From Mycobacterium marinum (GTDB taxonomy: Bacteria > Actinomycetota > Actinomycetes > Mycobacteriales > Mycobacteriaceae): a DNA stretch of 64,000 bases. Under the pieces are notes generated by a model, which searched no databases, had not been told where the DNA came from, and saw nothing but the letters and a program-made list of their open reading frames with translations. The stretch covers positions 496,001 through 560,000 of the forward strand of contig NZ_CP024190.1 of assembly GCF_003391395.1 (NCBI RefSeq). The letters run 5' to 3'. The translations under genes and the position numbers were made by a program. Each line of letters opens with the position of its first letter. The first letter of the stretch is position 1. Positions 1-8,723 of this stretch are shown one piece after another.

Positions 1-311
1 CGATCGCCTGTGTTGAAGGGTGGTCGACGGTTCAGACCTGGACCGGGGTGCGACTGTCGGAGCTGGCCCGCAGGGCCGGAGTGGCCGCGCCCCGGTCGGC
101 GCGGGTGACGTCGCTGCAACGCGGCGGCGCCTTTGGTGAGGCGACGCTGCAGGGCAATCAGGTCGGCGCTCCGGATGCGCTGCTGGCGTTGCGGGTCAAC
201 GGCGAAGACCTGCCGCTCGATCACGGCTATCCGGCGCGGATCATCGTTCCCGCATTGCCCGGCGTGCACAACACCAAATGGGTCGCCTCGATCAATTTCG
301 AGGCTGGTTGA
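1..311 (+). CDS. Molybdopterin-dependent oxidoreductase (sulfite-oxidase family), C-terminal part
   Basis: The gene enters from the left edge and its reading frame is open from base 3 to the TGA at 309-311, so only about 102 C-terminal residues are visible. The run EGWSTVQTWTGVRLSEL and the later DHGYPARIIVPALPG are typical of the molybdenum-cofactor domain of sulfite-oxidase-like enzymes, as in M. tuberculosis Rv0218. The substrate cannot be inferred. The stop lies one base before the ATG of the next gene, a membrane protein, so the two probably form one transcription unit, with the membrane partner possibly serving as an electron-transfer or anchoring subunit. The N-terminus, any signal peptide and the cofactor-binding cysteine lie outside the window. 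Confidence 0.85.
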   Translation, partial: IACVEGWSTVQTWTGVRLSELARRAGVAAPRSARVTSLQRGGAFGEATLQGNQVGAPDALLALRVNGEDLPLDHGYPARIIVPALPGVHNTKWVASINFEAG

Positions 312-312
312 G

Positions 313-831
313 ATGCGCGAACTCACTAGGCGCTTCGGCCGCTATTACGGCGCGCACCCGCTGCATCTGCTGACCATGCTCGCCGGCCTCGCGCTGGTTG
401 GCTACATCGTGGCGACCTTCAAGATCGCCACACTGTGGAATCCGGGTACCTGGTGGCAGTCGATCGCGGTGTGGTTCGCGGCCGCCGTCATCGGCCACGA
501 CCTCGTCGCATTCCCAGTCTATTCGCTGTTTGATCGCATCTTTGCGGTGCGCTGGGGCCGCGCCCGCTCCGGAAGTCGAGAAGTCTCGGTCCGCAACTAC
601 CTGCGGATCCCGGCGATGGGGTCCGCCCTGACGCTGCTGATATTCCTGCCCGGCATCATCGAGCAAGGTGCGTCGACCTACCACGCGGCCACCGGCGAAA
701 CCCAGCAGCCGTTTTTGGGTAGGTGGCTGTTGCTCACCGCGGTGATGTTCGCGCTCAGTGCGGCCACCTACGCCGTCCGACTGGTGCTCGCGCATCGGCG
801 GCGCGTGAGCGAAGTCCAGCTCAGCCGTTGA
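313..831 (+). CDS. Small integral membrane protein (Rv0219-like)
   Basis: This 172-residue protein has about four hydrophobic segments, around residues 17-35, 50-72, 102-120 and 142-160, with Arg-rich loops and tail. The ATG at 313 starts one base after the upstream stop and is the first in-frame start. Position and length match the membrane protein that follows the molybdopterin oxidoreductase in M. tuberculosis (Rv0219). The function is unknown; the tight spacing suggests it works with the upstream oxidoreductase. No catalytic motif is visible. Confidence 0.8.
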   Translation: MRELTRRFGRYYGAHPLHLLTMLAGLALVGYIVATFKIATLWNPGTWWQSIAVWFAAAVIGHDLVAFPVYSLFDRIFAVRWGRARSGSREVSVRNYLRIPAMGSALTLLIFLPGIIEQGASTYHAATGETQQPFLGRWLLLTAVMFALSAATYAVRLVLAHRRRVSEVQLSR

Positions 832-944
832 ATAGCGGGGTTGGCGACCCTGGCAAATCATCGGTCGGGCGCAATCATTTGCCGTCGGACCCAACCCGGA
901 CGCGAGCCGGTGCGGTGGCGGCCAACAGGAGTACGCTCCCCCAC

Positions 945-2165
945 ATGGCTGCCACCGGCCCGACAACGATGTCGATGACGTCGATGATGTCCCGTGTCAA
1001 ATGGATGCTGCGCGCGCGTCCTGCCGACTATCTGCTGGCCATGAGTGTCGCCGGGGCTTCGCTCCCGGTGGTGGGCAAGCATCTCGAGCCGCTGGGTTGC
1101 GTCACCGCAATGGGGGTCTGGGGCGCGCGCCATACCCCGGAGTTCGTCGCGGCAAGGGCAAAGGATCTGTTCACTCCGGGTATCAACGTGACGCGTCAGC
1201 GCGACCGGGACAGCACGAACGAAGTCTCGGCGGCGGCGCTGCGGGGGATCGTCTCAACGGCGGATTTGGATGTCGAATGGCCGGCGCCCCAGCGCACGCC
1301 GCCAGTGTGCGAAGCATTTCGTCACCGCCGCTACCTACATCGGGGCGGGGTTCACTACGGCAACAGCCCGGCCCAGGTGCTCGACGTGTGGCGCCGGGAC
1401 GACCTGCCCACCGAGCCCGCGCCGGTGCTGATTTTTGTTCCCGGCGGCGCCTGGATACACGGCAGTCGAGCAATCCAGGGGTATGCATTGCTGTCGCGGC
1501 TGGCCGAACAGGGCTGGGTGTGCCTGTCGATCGACTACCGAGTAGCGCCGCATCACCGGTGGCCCCGCCACATCCACGACGTGAAAGCGGCCATCGCCTG
1601 GGCCCGCGCCAATGTCGACAAGTTCGGCGGTGACCGCAACTTCATTGCGGTGGCGGGGTGTTCGGCCGGCGGTCACCTGTCCGCATTGGCCGGCCTGACC
1701 GCCAACGATCCGGATTATCAAAGTGAGCTTCCCGAAGGGTCCGACACGTCGGTGGACGCGGCCGTCGGGATCTACGGTCGCTACGACTGGGAGGATCGAT
1801 CCACCGCCGAACGGGCGCGGTTCGTCGACTTCCTGGAGCGAGTGGTGGTTAAGCGCTCGATCAAACGTCACCCGCAGGTGTTCCGCGACGCATCACCGGT
1901 TGCCCGGGTACACACCAACGCGCCGCCGTTTCTGGTCATTCACGGCAGCCGCGACGGTGTCATCCCGGTGGCGCAAGCGCGCAGCTTCGTCGAGCGGTTG
2001 CGTGCGGTGTCGCGTTCACTGGTCGCCTACGTCGAACTGCCCGGGGCCGGCCACGGCTTCGACCTGCTGGACGGGGCCCGCACAGGCTCGGCCACGCACG
2101 CGATTTCGTTGTTCCTCAACCAGATTCATCGCACTCGGGCGCAGCTGTCGAAAGAGGTCATCTAA
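945..2165 (+). CDS. lipC: Carboxylesterase/lipase LipC
   Basis: This 406-residue alpha/beta hydrolase belongs to the hormone-sensitive-lipase-like group. The oxyanion-hole PGG motif lies near residues 166-168, the nucleophile elbow GCSAG places the catalytic Ser at about 240, and Asp (HGSRDG) and His (GAGHGF) follow near the C-terminus. It aligns along its length with my memory of M. tuberculosis LipC (403 aa), a cell-surface esterase. The ATG at 945 was chosen because homology starts soon after it and an AGGAG lies about 14 nt upstream; an ATG at 969 is possible. The wax-ester synthase gene follows after 44 bp on the same strand, suggesting a lipid-hydrolysis and lipid-storage unit. Confidence 0.9.
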   Translation: MAATGPTTMSMTSMMSRVKWMLRARPADYLLAMSVAGASLPVVGKHLEPLGCVTAMGVWGARHTPEFVAARAKDLFTPGINVTRQRDRDSTNEVSAAALRGIVSTADLDVEWPAPQRTPPVCEAFRHRRYLHRGGVHYGNSPAQVLDVWRRDDLPTEPAPVLIFVPGGAWIHGSRAIQGYALLSRLAEQGWVCLSIDYRVAPHHRWPRHIHDVKAAIAWARANVDKFGGDRNFIAVAGCSAGGHLSALAGLTANDPDYQSELPEGSDTSVDAAVGIYGRYDWEDRSTAERARFVDFLERVVVKRSIKRHPQVFRDASPVARVHTNAPPFLVIHGSRDGVIPVAQARSFVERLRAVSRSLVAYVELPGAGHGFDLLDGARTGSATHAISLFLNQIHRTRAQLSKEVI

Positions 2166-2209
2166 CGCGTCGGTCGACAGTGAGGTCACGCCATGACTAG
2201 AGGGCTGAG

Positions 2210-3649
2210 ATGAAACGGCTCAGCGGTTGGGACGCGGTACTGCTGTACAGCGAAACGCCCAACGTGCACATGCACACCCTCAAAGTTGCTGTTATCGAAC
2301 TCGATCCGGACCGCCGCGCGTTCGGCGTCGACGCGTTCCGGGCAGTCATCGGCGAACGCATGGCCAAACTGGAACCTTTCGGGTATCAGCTCGTCGACAT
2401 CCCGTTCAAGTTCCATCACCCGATGTGGCGAGAGCACTGTGAAGTTGACCTCGACTACCACATCCGCCCCTGGCAGCTCAGACCCCCAGGGGGTCGGCGC
2501 GAGTTGGACGAGGCGATCGGTGAGATCGCCAGCACGCCGCTGGACCGCAGGTACCCGTTGTGGGAGATGTACTTCGTCGAAGGCCTGGCCAACCATCGAG
2601 TCGCGGTGGTGGGCAAGATCCATCATGCCCTCGCCGACGGGGTCGCCTCGGCGAACCTGATGGCACGCGGCATGGACTTGTTGCCCGGCCCCGAGGGCGA
2701 TCCGTACGTGAGCGACCCGGCTCCTACCAAGCGGGAATTGATGAGCTCGGCGTTCCTGGATCACCTGCGCCACCTTGGCCGGATCCCCGCGACGATGCGC
2801 TACACCGCGCAGGGCCTGGCCCGCGTGAGACGCAGCTCGCGAAAACTGTCTCCCGAGCTGACCCGCCCGTTCACCCCGCCACCGACGTTCATGAACCATA
2901 TGCTCACCCCGCAGCGCAGATTCGCCACCGCGACGTTGGCGCTTGCCGACGTGAAGCAGACCGGCAAGCAGCTGGGCGCGACCATCAACGACATGGTGCT
3001 GGCGATGTCCACCGGAGCGCTGCGGAACCTGCTGTTGCGCTATGACGGCCGGGCCGAGCCACTGCTGGCCTCGGTCCCGGTGAGCTACGACTTCTCGCCG
3101 GACCGCATCAGCGGGAACTACTTCAGCGGGATGATGGTGGCGCTGCCCACCGACTGCGCGGACCCATTGGAGCGGGTACAGGCCTGTCACGAAAATGCGC
3201 TATCGGCCAAGGAGAGTCACCAGCTGCTGGGGCCCGAGCTGATCAGTCGCTGGGCGGCGTACTGGCCGCCGGGGGCAACCGAAGCGGCCTTCCGGTGGGC
3301 GTCGAGCCGGGACGGGCAAAACAAGGTCCTGAATCTGAACATCTCGAATGTTCCCGGCCCGCGCGAGCACGGCAGGGTGGGTGGTGCGCTGGTAACCGAG
3401 ATCTATTCGGTGGGGCCGCTGACCGCGGGTAGCGGCCTGAACATCACCGTGTGGAGCTATGTCGACCAGCTCAATATCTCGGTCCTGACAGACGGTGCCA
3501 CCGTCGAGGATCCGCATGAAGTGACTGAAGCCATGATGGCTGACTTCGTCGAGATACGAAGGGCGGCTGGGCTTTCCGCAGAGCTGACGGTCATCGAGGC
3601 AGCGATGGCGCAAGCTCGATCAATGAATGAAGGAGCTGGGAGCGCGTGA
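2210..3649 (+). CDS. Wax ester synthase / diacylglycerol acyltransferase (Rv0221-like)
   Basis: This 479-residue protein belongs to the WS/DGAT family, which transfers acyl groups from acyl-CoA to diacylglycerol or fatty alcohols to make triacylglycerol or wax esters. The catalytic HHALADG (HHxxxDG) is at residues 138-144, and the second conserved block NVPGP is near residue 380. It starts at ATG 2210 shortly after lipC, and its TGA overlaps the GTG of echA1 by 4 nt (GTGA), so the two are probably translationally coupled. Family members in mycobacteria are membrane-associated. The M. tuberculosis counterpart is about 469 aa. Confidence 0.92.
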   Translation: MKRLSGWDAVLLYSETPNVHMHTLKVAVIELDPDRRAFGVDAFRAVIGERMAKLEPFGYQLVDIPFKFHHPMWREHCEVDLDYHIRPWQLRPPGGRRELDEAIGEIASTPLDRRYPLWEMYFVEGLANHRVAVVGKIHHALADGVASANLMARGMDLLPGPEGDPYVSDPAPTKRELMSSAFLDHLRHLGRIPATMRYTAQGLARVRRSSRKLSPELTRPFTPPPTFMNHMLTPQRRFATATLALADVKQTGKQLGATINDMVLAMSTGALRNLLLRYDGRAEPLLASVPVSYDFSPDRISGNYFSGMMVALPTDCADPLERVQACHENALSAKESHQLLGPELISRWAAYWPPGATEAAFRWASSRDGQNKVLNLNISNVPGPREHGRVGGALVTEIYSVGPLTAGSGLNITVWSYVDQLNISVLTDGATVEDPHEVTEAMMADFVEIRRAAGLSAELTVIEAAMAQARSMNEGAGSA

Positions 3650-4428
3650 GTGAACTAAACGGCGACACCGAACCCGAAGTCCTGGTCGAACAGCGGGACC
3701 GAATCCTGATCATCACGATCAATCGGCCCAAGGCCAAGAACTCGGTCAACGCCGCGGTGAGCCGGGCCTTGGCCGATGCGATGGATCGCCTCGATGCTGA
3801 CGCCGGCCTCTCGGTGGGGATCCTTACCGGAGCGGGTGGCTCGTTCTGTGCCGGCATGGACCTCAAGGCGTTTGCCCGCGGCGAGAACGTCGTGGTCGAG
3901 GGCCGGGGGCTGGGGTTCACCGAGCGCCCACCGGCCAAACCGCTGATCGCGGCGGTCGAAGGATACGCCTTGGCCGGCGGCACCGAGCTGGCCTTGGCCA
4001 CCGATCTGATTGTGGCGGCCAGGGATTCGGCGTTCGGAATACCGGAGGTGAAACGGGGTCTGGTGGCCGGTGGCGGGGGATTGCTGCGGCTGCCCGAGCG
4101 CATTCCCTACGCGATCGCGATGGAACTGGCGCTCACCGGTGACAACCTGTCCGCCGAACGCGCCCACGCACTCGGCATGGTCAACGCGCTGGCCGAACCC
4201 GGGGCAGCCCTGGATGCGGCGATCGCGTTGGCGGAGAAGATCACTGCCAACGGTCCGCTCGCGGTGGCCGCCACCAAACGGATCATCACCGAATCCCGCG
4301 GCTGGAGTCTGGACACCAGATTCGCCCAGCAGATGAAGATCCTGTTCCCGATTTTCACCTCCAATGACGCCAAGGAAGGTGCGATCGCGTTCGCGGAGAA
4401 ACGTCCGCCCCGCTGGACCGGTACCTGA
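3646..4428 (+). CDS. echA1: Enoyl-CoA hydratase EchA1
   Basis: This 260-residue crotonase-fold protein has the CoA-binding and oxyanion-hole segments GSFCAGMDLKAF (about residues 64-75) and YALAGGTELALA (about 106-117). A Glu in the second block (GGTEL) and one in FGIPEVKRG match usual hydratase positions. It closely follows remembered M. tuberculosis EchA1 (262 aa). The GTG start at 3646 overlaps the WS/DGAT stop. It is the last backbone gene before the accessory block: in M. tuberculosis the aldehyde dehydrogenase gene Rv0223c follows directly, whereas here about 10.8 kb intervene. Confidence 0.92.
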   Translation: MSELNGDTEPEVLVEQRDRILIITINRPKAKNSVNAAVSRALADAMDRLDADAGLSVGILTGAGGSFCAGMDLKAFARGENVVVEGRGLGFTERPPAKPLIAAVEGYALAGGTELALATDLIVAARDSAFGIPEVKRGLVAGGGGLLRLPERIPYAIAMELALTGDNLSAERAHALGMVNALAEPGAALDAAIALAEKITANGPLAVAATKRIITESRGWSLDTRFAQQMKILFPIFTSNDAKEGAIAFAEKRPPRWTGT

Positions 4429-4477
4429 CCGGTGCCGACCACGGCTTCTCCCCGGGAAGCCGGGCCCGCCGATGGGT

Positions 4478-4483
4478 TACACT
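4478..4483 (+). promoter_or_regulatory. Possible -10 element for the acyl-CoA ligase gene
   Basis: TACACT, preceded by GGT, resembles a SigA-type -10 box and sits 43 nt before the ATG at 4527 in a 98-bp gap. A purine-rich AAAGGGAGGG follows downstream. No convincing -35 box was seen. A short hairpin (GGCTTC/GAAGCC near 4443-4460) could end the echA1 transcript. Confidence 0.3.
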
Positions 4484-4526
4484 GAGGCCAAGTTTTGTAA
4501 AGGGAGGGCTTCCTGAAGGGTCCCGG

Positions 4527-6014
4527 ATGAGCGTTTCGTTGCTGCTCGAAATGGCTGCGTCAGCTAGTCCTGACCGCATCGCCGTCGTCTCGGGCGACTT
4601 GCGGCTGACGACTCAGCAGCTCAGCGATCTCGCCGACGGGGGTGCGGGGGCCATCGCCGCATCCGATGCCCAGCATGTGGTGTACGTCGGCACCGGCGGG
4701 GCGATGCTGCCGCTGCTGATCTTCGCCTCGGCGCGCGCGGGGCTGCCCTTCACCCCGATCAACTACCGGCTGTCCGCTGACGGCATCGCAGCATTGATCC
4801 GCCGGTTGCCACGGCCCCTGGTGGTCGTCGACGAACGCTACCGGGACACGATCGCAGCCGACCAGTCGCTGAGCTCCCAGCAATTTCTGGAGCTAGCCGG
4901 CCGCGCCGAACCGGTCGCGGAGTTTCCCGACCCGGAATCGGTGGCCATCGTGCTGTTCACTTCGGGCACCACCTCGCAACCCAAGGCCGTCGAGCTGACC
5001 CACAGCAACCTGACCAGCTATGTCACCACGACGGTCGAGTTCGGGTGCGCCGCGCCCTCCGACGCGGCGCTGATCTGTGTGCCGCCGTATCACATCGCCG
5101 GGGTAAGTGCCGTCCTGTCGAATCTGTATGCCGGACGAAAGATGGTCTACCTGACCAACTTTGACGCGCACGAGTGGGTAAGGCTGACCAATGCGGAACA
5201 GGTCACCACCGCCACCGTGGTGCCGACCATGCTGGACCGCATCGTCGCCGTGCTCGAGACCGGCGAACACAAGCTGCCCTCGTTGCGCAACCTGGCCTAC
5301 GGTGGCTCGAAAGTCGGTCTGCCACTGGTGCGCCGGGCCCTCGAGCTGTTGCCGGACGTGGGCTTCGTCAACGCCTACGGGCTGACCGAGACCAGCTCGA
5401 CCATCGCCGTGCTGACGCCCGATGACCATCGCGCCGCGCAGTCCGCGGCGGCGGCTGGCCTGGCCAGGCGGTTGGGCTCGGTGGGGCGGCCGGTGCCCGG
5501 CGTCGAGCTGCAGATCCGGGGCCAGGACGGCAGGGTGCTCGGGCCCGGTGAGACCGGCGAACTGTTTGTGCGGGGTGAGCAGGTGTCCGGACGCTACACC
5601 GGAATCGGTTCGGTGCTAGACGGTCACGGCTGGTTCGGCACCAAGGACATCGCCATGCTCGACGAAGACGGCTACCTATTCATCGGCGGACGCTCCGACG
5701 ACACCATCATCCGCGGCGGGGAGAACATCGCGCCGGCCGAACTCGAGGAAGTGCTGATCGAGCACCCGCAGGTGCGCGACGTGGCCGTGGTCGGAGTCGA
5801 GGATGCCCAGTGGGGCCAGGAGATCGTGGCCGTCGTGGTGCCCGTCGCCGGCGTCGACCCAGATCCGGAAGAACTACGTGAATTCGTGCGAAGAAGTTTG
5901 CGGGGGTCGCGCACCCCGGACCGGGTAGTGTTTCGTCACGAGCTGCCCACCACCGCCACCGGCAAAATCCTTCGCCGGGAGATCATCGAGGAACTGGCAG
6001 GTACGAAATCATGA
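4527..6014 (+). CDS. Class I adenylate-forming acyl-CoA synthetase (FadD-like)
   Basis: This 495-residue ANL-superfamily ligase should activate a carboxylic acid to an acyl-AMP and then a CoA thioester. The P-loop-like A3 motif LFTSGTTSQPKAVELTH lies near residues 142-158, A5 NAYGLTETSS near 282-291, A7/A8 as FGTKDIAMLDEDGYLFIGGRSDD, and the A10 lysine at about 480 (TATGKILRRE). It lacks the FAAL-type insertion and HGANHYPQD block of the ligase at 6858, so it probably makes acyl-CoA. Its stop overlaps the next start as ATGA. The acid substrate is unknown. M. tuberculosis has no gene at this position as I recall. Confidence 0.88.
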   Translation: MSVSLLLEMAASASPDRIAVVSGDLRLTTQQLSDLADGGAGAIAASDAQHVVYVGTGGAMLPLLIFASARAGLPFTPINYRLSADGIAALIRRLPRPLVVVDERYRDTIAADQSLSSQQFLELAGRAEPVAEFPDPESVAIVLFTSGTTSQPKAVELTHSNLTSYVTTTVEFGCAAPSDAALICVPPYHIAGVSAVLSNLYAGRKMVYLTNFDAHEWVRLTNAEQVTTATVVPTMLDRIVAVLETGEHKLPSLRNLAYGGSKVGLPLVRRALELLPDVGFVNAYGLTETSSTIAVLTPDDHRAAQSAAAAGLARRLGSVGRPVPGVELQIRGQDGRVLGPGETGELFVRGEQVSGRYTGIGSVLDGHGWFGTKDIAMLDEDGYLFIGGRSDDTIIRGGENIAPAELEEVLIEHPQVRDVAVVGVEDAQWGQEIVAVVVPVAGVDPDPEELREFVRRSLRGSRTPDRVVFRHELPTTATGKILRREIIEELAGTKS

Positions 6015-6307
6015 TCAAGAACGGAACCCGGCTGGCCAGCCAGGTGTGTGACACCCAGGTCATCGTGGTCAGAAGCGCCGACACCCTCGACGATCTGCGG
6101 TGCGGAGGCGCGCCGATGGTGGAGATTGGCGTGCAGCGCTCGGGCCAACTCGATCCCGAGTTCGCCGACGGCTCGGTGCTGGGCAAACGCTATGTCGATG
6201 AGGCCGGTGCCGAGTTGCTGGTCACCAAACCGGGCGCCGGGTCGTTGAGTGTCGGTGCCACCAAGCTGGCGCTCAAGGAGGTCAAGCCGCTTCCGGCCAG
6301 CGACTGA
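6011..6307 (+). CDS. Conserved-looking 98-residue protein coupled to the acyl-CoA ligase
   Basis: I do not recognise this protein. It begins at ATG 6011, four bases inside the end of the ligase gene (ATGA overlap), which implies coupled translation. It has two Cys (CDTQV and LRCGGAPM), no signal peptide and no membrane segment. The blocks LRCGGAPMVEIG and GKRYVDEAGAELLVTKPG look structured rather than spurious, and the codon pattern matches neighbouring genes. A role as a partner of the ligase is an inference from the overlap only. Confidence 0.7.
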   Translation: MIKNGTRLASQVCDTQVIVVRSADTLDDLRCGGAPMVEIGVQRSGQLDPEFADGSVLGKRYVDEAGAELLVTKPGAGSLSVGATKLALKEVKPLPASD

Positions 6308-6352
6308 TCCAGCCGGCCGATGGCAATCGGTGCCCCCGCGCATCGGGGCTTT

Positions 6353-6712
6353 TGCTCCAGGTCTGGCGTTTTGGTCTAGCAACAACCCGCCGAGTCCGGC
6401 TCCACCGCCGGTACCACCGAACCCGGCCTGGAAACCCAGCCGGCCGGTTCCACCGTTGCCTCCGTAGGCGGCGATGGCCGCAAAGGCGCCCAATTCGGCG
6501 TTCCCACCGAACCCACCGTCGTCGCCAACCCCACTGTTGCAGCCACTCACCGTTGTCGCCGCCCCGCCATTGCCGGGGTCTTGGCTGTCCGCGCCGTCGT
6601 TAGTGCCCCAGCCCGCCGGCCTACCGGCGCGAGAGTGGTTGTGTTCGAACTGATCTAACGCCAAGGGCGGTGAAACCCCGGCGGCGCCAGTTAAGAATTC
6701 ATTGAGCAGCAA
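6353..6712 (-). pseudogene. Decayed PE_PGRS-type C-terminal remnant
   Basis: Read on the minus strand, this stretch encodes Gly/Ala-rich sequence such as YGGNGGTG, GFGGTGGGAGLGG and GGLLLDQNARPG. The intact PE_PGRS gene at 26137-27657 ends in the very similar GGLLLGQNGSNG. There is no PE domain, and the frame continues into sequence antisense to the 98-residue gene, so this is a relic rather than a gene. It occupies most of the 550-bp gap 6308-6857, immediately upstream of the FAAL. The rest of that gap (6713-6857) shows only the FAAL ribosome-binding site. Confidence 0.55.
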
Positions 6713-6857
6713 TTGTTTTCATGGTCAAGATGGCGTTGTCGTTGGGTTGGTGCAAAGCATCGAACCTGATGCTGAGCAAGGAGGGGTGGGCCGCGGCTGC
6801 TCGCGGTTCGGGGCTTCGTCCAAGCCATCGATCAAGCAGGAAGGTCAGGGAGACACT

Positions 6858-8612
6858 GTGAACGAATCGATTCCAGGGGGACGAGTGGCGCACCTTCCTC
6901 CTCCCCACCTCAATCTCGTTGAGCGACTGGCATGGCGCGCGCGCAATCAGCCTGACGAGCTGGCGATGGTCGAGCTGCGAGGCATGCGTGGCGAGACGGA
7001 CAAGGCTACCTACGCGCGGCTGGACGCTCGCGCCCGGGCAATCGCGTTTCAGCTGAAAAGTATTGGTAATCAAGGTGATCGCGTGCTACTCGTGATGGGC
7101 AACTGTCTCGACTATGTCGTCGGCTTCCTGGCATGTGCTTATGCTCGCCGTGTTGCGGTGAATTTGCCCGTGCCGCGCCGTGCCAAACACCTGGATAGGC
7201 TCGCCCACGTCGTGGCCGACTGTGGGGCGGAAGTCTTGCTCACGAGCGGGCCCGAGGCGAAAGAGTTGACGGCAAGCGTGGCTGCCGATTTGCGCCTGGA
7301 CTTCCTGACGGTACTGCGCCTCGACTGGCTGTTGGCGATCCCTGATGAAGACTGGCAACCTGTCGCACCGGCATCCAAAGACGTATGCCTACTGCAGTAC
7401 ACCTCCGGCTCCACAAGCGCACCGCGCGGGGTGGTCGTCACCCACGACAACCTCATGTTCAACTGTGCCCAAATACAATACGGCTTCGGCCTTACCGCGG
7501 AAGACCGTGCGCTGAGCTGGCTTCCGCTGTATCACGACATGGGCCTGATCCTCGGAGTGCTCACGCCCATCTTCGCGGGCTTCCCGGTTGTGCTCGCCGA
7601 TCCGCTCAGCTTCGTCAAGCGTCCCGACCTCTGGCTCCGTGCGATCTCCGACTACCGCATCACCTTCACCGGTGGCCCCAACTTCGCCTACGACCTCTGC
7701 GCAGACGCCGCCTCGTACGCCGATCTCAGCGGCATCGATCTCTCCTGTTGGAATGTCGCCCTCAACGGCGCAGAACCCATCCGCGCTACCACTCTGGAAC
7801 GCTTCAATGCGGCCCTTGCCCCCTTGGGCTGGGCTCCAACCTGCATGCAGCCCTCGTACGGCCTCGCCGAGAACACCCTGGCGGTCTCTACCAAGATTCC
7901 TGCGACTGAGCCAACCGTTGTGGAGATCGATGTCGCGGCTCTGCGGCAGTCACAGGTGTGTGCACCTCGCGGTGACTCCCCGTCGCGGCGGCTGGTGAGC
8001 AGCGGGCGCATCTTGGCGGGGACGATGGTGAAGATCGTCGACCCCGAGACCGGACACCCGGTGGGCCCGGACCGGGTGGGCGAGATCTGGTTAACCGGCA
8101 GGAGCGTCGCGAAGGGCTACTGGGGCAGGGACATTCAGACGGAGGAGGTCTTTGCGGCGCGCCTACCCGGTGATCCTGCCCGCTATCTGCGTACGGGAGA
8201 TCTCGGCTTCTGCCGCGACGATGAACTATTTGTTGTCGGTCGCTTGAAAGACCTCGTCATCGTCCATGGCGCCAACCATTACCCGCAGGACCTAGAAGAG
8301 ACCGCAGAGGGCGCCCATCCGGCTGTGCGCTCACACTTCGTGGCCGTGTTCGCCGAGGAGCGAGAGGACCGTGAGGCCCTCATTGTCGTTGCCGAGATCC
8401 GCCGGGAAGCAGAACGGGGCCTGGACCCGCGCGACGTAGGGCAGCGCATCGCGCGCGCCATCACCCGAGAGCACGAGGTATCGGTCGACGCGGTATTTCT
8501 CGCGCGATGCGGCGAGGTTCCCAAGACCACCAGCGGCAAGATCCAGCGGTCCTTGTGCCGAGAGCTGCTGCGCCAGGGTGGCCTCGCTTTGCACGGCGCG
8601 TTGGAGAAATGA
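6858..8612 (+). CDS. Fatty-acyl-AMP ligase (FAAL)
   Basis: This 584-residue ANL enzyme should activate a fatty acid as acyl-AMP and hand it to a carrier protein rather than to CoA. FAAL marks include YTSGSTSAPRG (residues 181-191), the family segment around LSFVKRPDLWLRAIS (about 250-264), ALNGAEPIRATTLERF (301-316), QPSYGLAENTL, and the C-terminal GRLKDLVIVHGANHYPQDLE. The GTG start at 6858 has AGGGAG five bases upstream and fits the FAAL N-terminus. The next gene begins 111 bp downstream with an N-terminal acyl carrier domain, the natural acceptor. Codon use and lower GC differ from the flanking backbone, hinting at acquisition. Confidence 0.9.
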   Translation: MNESIPGGRVAHLPPPHLNLVERLAWRARNQPDELAMVELRGMRGETDKATYARLDARARAIAFQLKSIGNQGDRVLLVMGNCLDYVVGFLACAYARRVAVNLPVPRRAKHLDRLAHVVADCGAEVLLTSGPEAKELTASVAADLRLDFLTVLRLDWLLAIPDEDWQPVAPASKDVCLLQYTSGSTSAPRGVVVTHDNLMFNCAQIQYGFGLTAEDRALSWLPLYHDMGLILGVLTPIFAGFPVVLADPLSFVKRPDLWLRAISDYRITFTGGPNFAYDLCADAASYADLSGIDLSCWNVALNGAEPIRATTLERFNAALAPLGWAPTCMQPSYGLAENTLAVSTKIPATEPTVVEIDVAALRQSQVCAPRGDSPSRRLVSSGRILAGTMVKIVDPETGHPVGPDRVGEIWLTGRSVAKGYWGRDIQTEEVFAARLPGDPARYLRTGDLGFCRDDELFVVGRLKDLVIVHGANHYPQDLEETAEGAHPAVRSHFVAVFAEEREDREALIVVAEIRREAERGLDPRDVGQRIARAITREHEVSVDAVFLARCGEVPKTTSGKIQRSLCRELLRQGGLALHGALEK

Positions 8613-8723
8613 GACAGGCCGATTGGGCCTGAGGCGTTGAGCTCCGGTGCCCACGGCGGGTAGCCGAGTGGCTCGAAGAGATCAAGCACCCGAAGTCAAA
8701 CCCACCCACTCCTAAGGAGCGCG

